Assembly (NCBI GenBank): GCA_964023205.1
Contig: OZ026843.1
Location: forward strand, 7,115,029-7,179,028
Length of the DNA: 64,000 nt
Source of the DNA: Lutraria lutraria
Taxonomy: Eukaryota > Mollusca > Bivalvia > Venerida > Mactridae
Direction of reading: 5' to 3'
Within the stretch, counting starts at the first letter, position 1, and every line of letters starts with the position of its first letter. This document shows positions 36,038 to 46,700 of this stretch, piece by piece. A program made the position numbers and the translations under genes. The notes beneath the pieces were generated by a model that ran no database searches, was not told where the DNA came from, and worked only from the letters and a program-made list of their open reading frames with translations.

Positions 36038-39000
36038 ATGGAAGAGAAAAAAGGGGACACATTGGTGAAAAAGCATATAAACAATAGCGAAGTTTCAGAG
36101 ATACGGGAATCTAAGGAAATTAAGTTCGGTGGTCCGTATTCTGCATTTACCGGAATACTAAGACAATCGTCGCATCTCGGTACAGAAATACCTGACAACC
36201 ATATGTTTAAATTGAATTTATTTGAGCATCTGGCACCCCCGGAGTTCCGGCTTGGCAGGCCTGATATCACCGTAGGATCACACATCGCACCGGCATTCGC
36301 TCAAATATGTAAGTACATGTACAACTTTATTATGTATTTATATGTTTTATACCCAGTTAGGAATTATTATTGGTAAGCTGGACACACCTTTTTTGGCTGC
36401 AATTGTAATAAAATGCCATATACGGTATGATCAAGGTGCATACAACAATTTTATTGATCATTTCTTCTGGTCCGAGATGTAACGTCGCATCGACAGTTGA
36501 CATTACATGGTAGAACCACCAACCTATCGTAAGCTATCTTGATACGTATCTTCCTCACATGCGAACATCTTTCGCTGGTCGGATTCGAACTCACGGCGTT
36601 GAGGGAGCTATAGTAATACTAATACCTAATCTGAGGCCATAACCACTCGACCCGGTAACAATTTTAAATGTTATATTATTATATACTACATGTACTACAC
36701 GTTTGTTCATAAACAGTGATAAACTGATCTACTTGTATTTTGTATTCAAGGTACTTTTTTTATACCAGTTTTAATGATATAATTATTCAATTGAATTGAG
36801 GTGATTTAGATTTTTAGAATTTTTATTACAATTTTAATATGGATCTTAAGTCCGTAACAACTGTCTGTTTTCATGTTTATGTCCTCTGGTGTCCGTTGCA
36901 GAGATCGATGTCAGAAGTTAGTGAACTTTTGCCGCTAATTATCGTGTAAAAATTAAGAATTTTAATAGCTTTAAATAAAAGCTGACAAATGTCACCCGAA
37001 ATAGGGCGATAATATGTGGTAGCAAGATTTACACATCTAAAAGCTGACGTCTTAGCAAAGCTGTAACTGACCGCTCATTGTGGAGATTCATTGGTGGGAT
37101 TTGGGGTGGTTGTGTAGTCTTAATATTAAGAAAATGGGCAATTTTATATCATATTGATACTTGACTATATTATAAATAACTCATAGTATTCATCCTCACC
37201 AGAATTATCATTTATTTAACTACAGCGAAGTTGCGTTCAGCATGGTATATTTTGTGAAATTAAACACAAATTTCTACGGAATCCTGTTAGTGTCATGTGA
37301 AATGTCGTCCATATATCATGCTAAATTGGCAACTCGAGGCACGACAATGCGAAGCACCAATACGAATGTCGTACCGTATTAATTGTTGCCTTCAGTATCA
37401 CATTATCGCGATGTCATATCGAAATGTCGTGCGTCGCGTTTGGGGAGGGAGGCACTTACAGGATTCCGTACTAAACACAATATATAACCATTCATTGAAC
37501 ATCACAATGTTGAATGTTAAGGCGACTTGCACGAACTATTAATAATTAATTAAAATGACTGTCTTAAAATCTAACACATGAGTCATGAAATACTAATTGC
37601 GTTACGCAATCAAAACACTGAGAGAATTGTTTTTGACTGGCTTTGCAGTATTGCAAGTTCTTTCCGAAGTCCATTGTTTTGTATCTATCTCAATCCCTTC
37701 AGTGCCGCGTAATATTGGTAAATGATAAAACACGAAATTGAACCGATTGATTAGTATATCTCAATGCATGATGTATGAAAAATACATTGCTGCCTTCAAT
37801 GTTCCTTATTTAATGTCTGTCTGCATCACAATATCATAATTTAACATTCCAGCTAAATGAACAGTATGCATTATGTCCAAATAAGAAATATCGGGCCAAC
37901 TTATATTCCTAAATATATCTGTATAAGAATATACATAATCTGACAAGTCCACTAACTTAAAAAACTCAAAATCCTTAATTTCGGCCATTTATCAGCAATA
38001 ACATAAATTCATGCTGTTGATATGAAGACTGTCAGTTTAGCATTACAATGTAACTAAGTGTACATGAAATTTTATATTCAGAGTTTTGTTCCCTCTGTGA
38101 GTATTTAAAGATTATTTCTGTGTACGTCAGTAACTTGTGTGACATACAGTATTTTATTTTTATACATGTGTCTGTTGTTATTTTATACCATTAAAAAACG
38201 TTAGAACTAGTGTTAAAATCCTCGAAGTAACAATGACATGTAATAATATAATGTTGCTAAGTTCTTGTAATTCACTTTGTAGTTCAACGTCGGCGGCGCC
38301 GAGAAAATCGTCCCAGACGACAGAGGACTACATTTACCAGCGATCAAACATTAAAATTAGAACTTGAATATAACAGAGCAGACTATATAACTCGTCCCAG
38401 ACGATTTGAACTTGCCGAAACTCTGAATTTAACCGAAAGTCAAATCAAAATATGGTTCCAAAATCGACGTGCGAAAGACAAACGTATTGAGAAAGCGCAC
38501 GTAGATCACCACTTAAGGTAAACATTTTATTTTTAACATTTATTTTTTAAATGTTAATACAAACCAAGTCCTAAGATTATAAAACGTGTAATATATTCCC
38601 GATGTACATTTTGATTGAAAAGATAGCGCAGTTTGATCTTTACATATACATATTGTGCTTTCAAATCAACATTGCAAACGGATTAATAACTGTTTGATTG
38701 GTAAAATCATTTTTAAATGATTAAACTAGAAATAATAAAACAAAACATGATATTTGATATCGGAGATTGATTGCACCTGACTGTACATTAAAGAGGTGTT
38801 ACAAACCAACGGAAAGGATCGTCACAGTGGCATGAATTGCTTATTGTTTGAGTAATGTAAATGATACATTTGTATGTCATCTCATTGAAAGTATCTACAT
38901 TTGTATTTTACATAATATTATTTAACTTTCAGGAATATGGGCTACCCCAACCTACCCGGTATTGTACATCCAAACACAAGTATGTGTGGAGCATGCGCAG

Positions 39001-39059
39001 TGCCACTTCCGTTGCCATTAAACCTGGGACCAGCTCCATGGAATCCAATGACAACTTAG
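36038..39059 (+). CDS. Ro: rough (Ro) homeobox transcription factor
   Basis: Three exons (36038-36308, 38283-38517, 38933-39059) join in phase to 210 residues. The homeodomain occupies about residues 101-160, all in exon 2. Its third helix reads [20 protein letters not shown], with W148, F149, Q150, N151 and R153 at the usual contact positions. Q150 (homeodomain position 50) predicts an Antp-class TAAT-type site. The [15 protein letters not shown] stretch and the [10 protein letters not shown] exit are the signature of Drosophila rough rather than Hox, Evx or Gbx. The first 90 residues contain a short hydrophobic patch ([11 protein letters not shown], about 32-42) that may be a repressor-type motif. 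The tail is Pro/Asn-rich and ends PWNPMTT. Rough acts in the fly eye; the role here is unknown. Intron 1 holds a SINE and a MITE. AATAAA lies at 39318. Confidence 0.93.
36465..36657 (-). mobile_element. tRNA-derived SINE in rough intron 1
   Basis: On the minus strand the head has GGTCGAGTGGTTATGG (A-box-like) and GTGAGTTCGAATCCGACC, a near-perfect B box. The body then continues through 'aggttggtggttctacc'. This is much better preserved than most other tRNA-like remnants in the window. It is not a tRNA gene because the stem pairings do not close and a SINE body follows. Confidence 0.7.
37270..37471. mobile_element. Mutator-like MITE with 9-bp target duplication
   Basis: Near-terminal inverted repeats TACGGAATCCTGTTAGTG and CACTTACAGGATTCCGTA match at 17 of 18 positions. 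TAAACACAA occurs immediately outside on both sides (37261-37269 and 37472-37480), giving a 9-bp direct repeat as expected of MULE-type insertion. The element is about 200 bp with no coding frame. The interior is unusually rich in CG dinucleotides (gtcgt, cgcg). It lies in rough intron 1. Confidence 0.7.
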
Positions 39060-39317
39060 TGATTTATCTGATGCCAAAAATATCTCATACGAAAAAAACC
39101 AAGACGAACTTAAAATAGAAATGCAAGAGAAAATTATCATACTGGATTGCTCACAAGCCAAACTAAAGTAATAACATTCTTTCTTCACCAATCCAGAAAT
39201 GAAGATTATTTCTCATCCCTTAGTATACCACGCTTGATTGTGATGCACGAATTGAATTGTTTACTGACCTCAGTATAAATGCAATATAATCAGTAACGTG
39301 AGTTTCATACATGTACA

Positions 39318-39323
39318 AATAAA
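39318..39323 (+). promoter_or_regulatory. rough poly(A) signal
   Basis: AATAAA about 260 nt after the rough stop codon, on the same strand, is the first good signal downstream. Confidence 0.55.
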
Positions 39324-40709
39324 ACAGCACCAGAATGAGTGCACACTCCTCACTGGGAGTAGCTTAATTCATGTGTTCCTGTTAGTAAATAAATTATATT
39401 TCTATTGGAACACATAACTGGTATCTTAAAGTAGTATTGCACGAGTATGGATATGAATCCATGATGGTGATCTTGCCAGGAATGTGTTATATTTAATAAT
39501 ACGAACAAATGATAAACTCTGTGGTGAAGTTACTGATCAATGAATTAATAATTTACGTTTGCGATGTCATAAGTCAACAGGTGTCAAATGTGACAATCAA
39601 GCTAATTTGTAGTAAAATGTGTTATTAAATTCATACATGTTGCTCGTTTTTGTAATATTAATAATATTGTCTCTTTATGGAAACAAGTTTTGGGCTATTT
39701 ATACTTTTTTTAATTCCCCTCATGACATTTGCTCCCATGTTTCGTGATTTTACCCATAGGATGCATGAAAACCACAGTAGGGTGATCGTGCCATCAGGAC
39801 TAAGAAATAATGGTCTGTGGAAATGCTTGTATTGTGACAGCCATGTAATGAAACTTTACTGTAGTTTGGAAACTATGTATAATTATAATACACATAATAG
39901 ATGCTGTGGGCATATTTTCTAAATATCCTTTATTTCTAATTTACCTTATTAAGTAAGTTAATACCTAGCATGTACCAAAAGACATCAATTTGAACATAAT
40001 AGGGACTAAAGGTCGCCAATCCACTGTTGATCTAAACAGAATACATGTTCTTAGAAGTGAACATAGACCACCAAAGCAAGAGACAAATATATAGTCATTA
40101 TGAACAGTTGACTTTTAATAACTGTAATTTATTAATAAATAAAAGCTTAACAACTTTTGTATAGGCTTCTTCCAAAGTAGCTGATAACTCTAAGCTTGCC
40201 AGTACTAAAGAAGAACACTTGAATTTTGCAGCAAAGAGATACAAAAACAACAAATAACAGATTATGTTTCATACATTTATATAAAATTTTATCAAAAAAA
40301 TCACATTCAAAGCACATTCAGAGACTTCTCAATGCATGATTGTAACATGACAAATGTAAGTAATGACATGATTTAAATGTCTTATGTTTCATGAGTACAT
40401 GCAGAGAACACATGGCAAAATAAATAAGTTACAGAAATAAGCCAAAATTAGGATCTTCAGAGTAGATAAAACAAGTAGTGTTAGTATCAATAATAATTTG
40501 TTGTATGCCTGATAAAATATCAGTCACATATTCAATACTGGAGCAATGACAGTCCATCTTATGGATTAATTAACCAGAACTTTATTATTGCTTTGAAGAA
40601 ATTTCGGCTTTCATTAATGTCTTTTGGATGGCTGTCACATTTGTATACTATCACAGGTGAGACGGAGTCAACATTTCTACATAAATTCGAGCACATTTTT
40701 TCAGTTTGT
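39324..40709. other. Region between the convergent 3' ends of rough and CCT5
   Basis: No gene is seen. A minus-strand AATAAA at 40586-40581 lies about 125 nt beyond the CCT5 stop and is the likely poly(A) signal of that gene. The 81-codon frame at 39677 has no recognisable features. Confidence 0.45.
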
Positions 40710-43700
40710 TCACATCTGTAAATAAAAAAAAACACAATTTTAGCAAGATCATACTTCGGTTTACTTAGAGTTATTTATGAAAAGCAGGTTCCTTCAAAGC
40801 TAACAATGGTAATGAGGATATGCAATACATAATACAAGATATTTTTATAATATTAGTACAATAAAATATTAATCAACTACCATCAAATCAGAAATATATT
40901 GACAAACAGAATATTCTTGTACCAATTAAGTAATATTCACACTTACCCTATCCGAAGGAGCTCTAATATCATCAATTTTCAAGATCATTTTAGTAAGTTG
41001 AACAGCTAACATGATCTGAGCTCTCTTGGATGACAAGGTTTCCAATACATTTTGTTCTTTCATGTCTGAAAAATGAACCCAAGATTACAGAAACTTAAGT
41101 AAAAGCTCCTTTAGTGAAATTGTAAGTACAATAACACAGAAGAAAAAGCACAAAAAATTGCAATGCACAGATAATGTTATATATACACAGATGTTCAGTT
41201 ATCACTGCTACGGAATTTATTATGAATATTTCTCATTAAACAATGATTCATTTTGTACATTAAAGATGAAACCGTTAACAATAACAATTATTTTCCTATT
41301 ATGCGCATTAAGAATAGAACACAGCACAGAACTTACCATTAGTTCCCAAATGGAGACAGTCAATTCCTAATCTTGGATTATTTTCTTTAGTTTGACGAGA
41401 CTTCACCTCAGCTAGAGTATGAATAGGTGACAGACCACTATTTTCAGCCAATGCTAGAGGTATATTTTCTAATGCTTCGGAGAATCCTCTCATTGCATAC
41501 TGTTCCAAGGTTGAAATCTATGGAAGAAAATTATTACCATAGTAATACAAATTGGAAACATGATTTTGTGTGATATGAGCAGGTTGATGCAGCATTAAGT
41601 AACAGATCTTGCTACCAAAAATAATAAAATCCATTAGCACCAATGCATTAATGTTTTTAACCTTAGATAAAAAATTAAGTCATTACTAAATTTAGAGTAA
41701 TGTACCTCGCATATCAGTGTGACAGGCTGAAAATGACCACCTGACCATGGTTCAGAGAGATAGATTTATATAGCACAGTGTCTGACCATATATGTTGAAA
41801 TACAACCAATGGAATTCTCTGAGCATTAAGTACAATATGCATAACAAAAATGCATTATAGTAAAAACCTTAAGACATAGGTCTGAATGTGTTATTTTTTA
41901 CAGAAAAAAGTTAATTAGGAATGTGTCCGGAGGATACGAAGGCCCCCGCTGAGAGAAAATGTTTGAATTTTAAAAGAAATCTAACTTGACCTGTATTTTA
42001 TTATTACACAGCTTCATGTAAATATGAAACCAATCCATGTATTATTTCTTCAAAAAACAAAATTTGAACTGACCAACGGACAGGGATTACACGTTATGCC
42101 CTTCTGCCATTTTGAATAGCAGGGGCATAAAATGTAAAAAACAAATTTAAGTAGTAGGCATAACAATAATACATTAATGCAGTACCTTATCAGCAGCCTT
42201 GGCAACAGCCAGGGAGCATGAGATTTCTGGAGCACCGCCTCCATAAACAATTCTTGTATCTTTGACAATATTACGTATAACACAGAGAGCATCATGGATA
42301 CTTCTCTTTGCTTCTTCAACAATCTGCAAGTAGATGTAGTATAACAATAAACACAATATTAGCACAATTTATGATGACCTAAAAACAGTATATTCAATAA
42401 AACAATTAGTCTCCATCACTTTGCTGTAACTAACTCTGTTCAGTGCCATCATTTTAAAGCTGTACTTTAAAGAATTCACCCTTTCTACCTTTGCCCTAGA
42501 AAATCAACATTATTTCTTTAATAGAGATAAGAAACTTAAGTGTTAAATAAACTAGGATATGAAAGAGTTACAGAAGACATTCAGTATTTGTGATCACTTA
42601 TATATAAAGAAAATTATTATTAAAATCTTACCATTTTATTACCACCTCTGATAAATATGGTAACAGCTCTAGAGTTCTGACATTCTTCAATCACTAACAT
42701 TTTATCTTTTGTTGTACCGAATGACAATTCTTTCACAATACCAGCTTTACCCAATTTTGCAGCAGTCAACTCTTCAAATCTTGGAACAATGCGTCCACCA
42801 GTTGCAATGGCAATCAACTAAAAGGAAAAAATATAAATGGATGAACTTTTAACTCAGTTTACAATATCAAGAACAGTTCACATGAGAAAATCTAAAAGAT
42901 GACCAATAAACTGTACCTCGCATATCAGTGTGACAGGCTGAATAGTGACCACCTGACCATGGTTCAGAGAGATAGATTTATATAGCATAGTGTCTGACCA
43001 GTAATATTGAAATACAACCACTGGAATTCTCTGTGCTTTAGTCATCAATGAAATATAATCACATACAAACATCGAAAAATTACAACAGCAAAGTTTTCTA
43101 CTTGATGTATGCATCAGGAATACAAAGCAATTGTGATAACTTGATACAAATTAGTTGTAACAGAATGTAATGCCCAGGCAATCACCAAGACAGCCAAGGA
43201 AAGTGAACTCTGTCTTAATGTACACTTCAGTTTTACCAACCACGTAAAGAGTATTACATCAGTCGGGGGTAAAGAAGTGACATACTAGATGATATTTATT
43301 GACATTATGGTGTGAAATGCTTTTTAGGCAAATCTGCCATCCTGATACGTTTTATTTGTGGAGTAACACACTATGTTGAACAATAATAACAATGTGTTCA
43401 AATCAAGCAATCAATGTTAACATGGATATCAAGTAATCATTCAACAATTTATTTTGTTTCAGTAATATTGATATACAACCACTGGAATTCTCTGTGCAAA
43501 ACGTGCAACTTTTTATTCCTCACCATATTGGGAAAGGGTCCTTAATGATCATGTAGGGAATTTTCGAGTTGTGAAAAATGCCAAATTGGGAATTTTCAGG
43601 TCACAAATTCTTTAAAGAGAAAAAGCCAGACAGCGTTGACATCTTAACTCTTAGGCAATAGGGAAAAAAATCTCCCAATGTTAAGCATAAAAAATTCATG

Positions 43701-46700
43701 CATGTATAGACATTAAGCATAATCAGACAGAACAAGAACAGTTCAGAGACATGGAAAATCCAAACAAACGACCAATAAATTGTACCTCGCATATCAGTGT
43801 GACAGGCTGAATAGTGACCACCTGACCATGGTTCAGAGAGATAGATTTATATAGCACAGTGTCTGACCAGTAATATTGAAATACAACCACTGGAATTCTC
43901 TGTGCAAAATACTCAACATCCAGCTTTTCCCCCCCACCATATAATTAGGCTTAGGGTCCTTAACGGATCATGTAGGAATTTTCGACTCATGAAAAATGAG
44001 GAATTGGGAATTTTCAGGTCACAAAATAAGGAAAATTGAGACTTCTATGTAAGTTAAATAAATTATGTTATTTGCAAGTCAAGAAGAGAAGATTGTTTGC
44101 TTTCTTTTTATAACCTAGGTTATATTTGTGATTTTGTTCGGTATGTTTATGCACATAAGCGAGAATAACCTTAGATCACATTACAACAAAGGAATCAGTG
44201 TTTTTGCAGTAATGTCGCTCGTACTCACTAATTTTTCAATTCAACATTGTAAGTGAAAGTGCAGTTATCCGGAGTAAAATTTGTGTTAGGGATCATGATT
44301 ATTAGGCGGTATTGATATTTTCAAAAGTGAATTGGGAAAAGGAAAATTTTGATCAAAACGTTACAGGTCAGTTTTTTAATTAGGCCAGGCCGGTGGAGTT
44401 TGGGAACAGGTCCCATCTAAAGAGAAAATGAACTGATCACAAGTGGGCTCGACAAAAATCTGACAGATCACCAAAGATTAGGAAGCAAAAAAAATTCATA
44501 CACGTATCTATAGACATAAAGCATAATCAGAAATCAATAATTCAAATAAGAACAGTTCCGAGACATGGAAAATCCAAACAAATGACCAATGAATTGTACC
44601 TCGCATATCAGTGTGACAGGCTGAATGTTGACCACCTGACCATGGTTCAGAGAGATAGATTTATATAGCACAGTGTCTGACCATGTATGTTGAAATACAA
44701 CCACTGGAATTCTCTGTGCAAAAAACTCAACATCCAGCTTTTTTCCCCACCATATAATTAGTAAAGGGTCCTTTAACGATCATGTAGGGAATTTTCGAGT
44801 TGTGAAAAATGCCAAATTGGCAATTTTCAAGTCACAAAATCAGGAAAATTGAGACTTCTATGTATGTTAAATAAATTACGGTATTTGCAAGTCAAGTAGA
44901 TTGTTTGCTTTCTTTTTATAACCTAGGTAACATTTGTGATTTTGTTCAACATGTTTACGCACATAAGTGAGAATAACCTTAGATCACATTACAACAAAGG
45001 AATCAGTGTTTGTACAGTAATGTCGCTCGTACTCAATTTTTCAATTCAACCTCGTAAGTGAAAGTGCCATTATCTGGAGTAAAATTTGTGTTGGGGATTG
45101 TGATTATTAGGCGGTATTGATATTTTCAGAATTGAATTGGGAAAAGGGAAATTTCGATCAAATTGGTACAGTTTTTGGATAAGGCCAGGCCGGTGAAGTT
45201 TGAGAACAGGTCCCTTTACAGGCCCCATCTAAAGAGAAAATTAACTGATCACAAGTGGGCTCCACAAAAATCTGACAGATCACCAAAGATTAGGAAGCAT
45301 AAAAAATTCATACACGCATCTATAGACATAAAGCATAATCAGAAATCAATAATTCAAATAAGAACAGTTCAGAGACATGGAAAATCCAAATGAATGACCA
45401 ATGAATTGTACCTCGCATATCAGTGTGACAGGCTGAATAGTGACCACCTGACCATGGTTCAGAGAGATAGATTTATATAGCACAGTGTCTGACCATGTAT
45501 GTTGAAATACAACCACTGGAATTCTCTGTGCAAAAAACTCAACATCCAGCTTTTTTCCCCACCATATAATTAGGAAAAGGTCCTTTACCAATCATATAGG
45601 GAATTTTCGAGTTGTGAAAAATGCCAAATTGGCAATTTTCAGGTCACAAAATCAGGAAAATTGAGACTTTTATGTCAGTTAAATAAATTACGGTATTTGC
45701 AAGTCATGTAGATTGTTTGCTGTCTTTTTGTAACCTAGGTAACATTTGTGATTTTGTTCAATATGTTTATGGCACATAAGTGAGAATAACCTAAGATCAC
45801 ATTAAACAAAGGAATCAGTGTTTTTGCAGTAATGTTGCTCGTACTCACTAATTTTTCAATTCAACATCGTAAGTGAAAGTGCTGTTATCTGGAGTAAAAT
45901 TTATGTTGGAGATTATGATTATTAGGCAGTATTGATATTTTCAAAAGTGAATTGGGAAAAAGGAAAATTTTGATCAAAACGTTACAGGTCAGTTTTTTAA
46001 TTAGGCCAGGCCGGTGGAGTTTGGGAACAGGTCCTTTTACAGGCCCCATCTAAAGAGAAAATTAACTGATCACAAGTGGGCTCCACAAAAATCTGACAGA
46101 TCACCAAAGATTAGGAAGCATAAAAAATTCATACACACATCTATAGACATAAAGCATAATCAGAAATCAATAATTCAAATAAGAACAGTTCCGAGACATG
46201 GAAAATCCAAACAAATGACCAATGAAATGTACCTCGCATATCAGTGTGACAGGCTGAATGTTGACCACCTGACCATGGTTCAGAGAGATAGATTTATATA
46301 GCACAGTGTCTGACCATGTATGTTGAAATACAACCACTGGAATTCTCTGTGCAAAAAACTCAACATCCAGCTTTTTCCCCCACCATATAATTAGGAAAGG
46401 GTCCTTTACTGATCATGTAGGGAATTTTCAACTCATGAAAAATGAGGAATTGGCAATTTTCAGGTCACAAAATAAGGAAAATTGAGACTTCTATGTAAGT
46501 TAAATAAACTAGAGCTATCACTAAAGGTGATGAATACCCCCAGATGCGGCCTTGACACAGTTATTGTTACATTTTACAGAGGGAAATATAATGCATTTTC
46601 ATTTTTTAATACCTGCAAATTGTTGCTTAGAAATATCCTGACCAGTTTCTAAATATACATTATATAAAAAATAACAAAGGGCCATAACTCATTAAAATTT

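Noticed and set aside
36560..36657. tRNA gene on the minus strand
   Set aside because: The B box is perfect but the acceptor and anticodon stems do not pair, and a SINE body follows.
37806..37988. 60-codon minus-strand frame in rough intron 1
   Set aside because: Short, AT-rich, without domain or splice context.
38861..39118. Open frame starting at 38861 across rough exon 3
   Set aside because: The spliced phase from exon 2 puts exon 3 in a different frame that ends at 39059 and matches the expected tail; this frame is a shadow.
45163..46301. Plus-strand frames at 45163-45393 and 46014-46301
   Set aside because: They are copies of the non-coding part of the CCT5 intron unit, antisense to the gene; their similarity follows from the tandem repeat.
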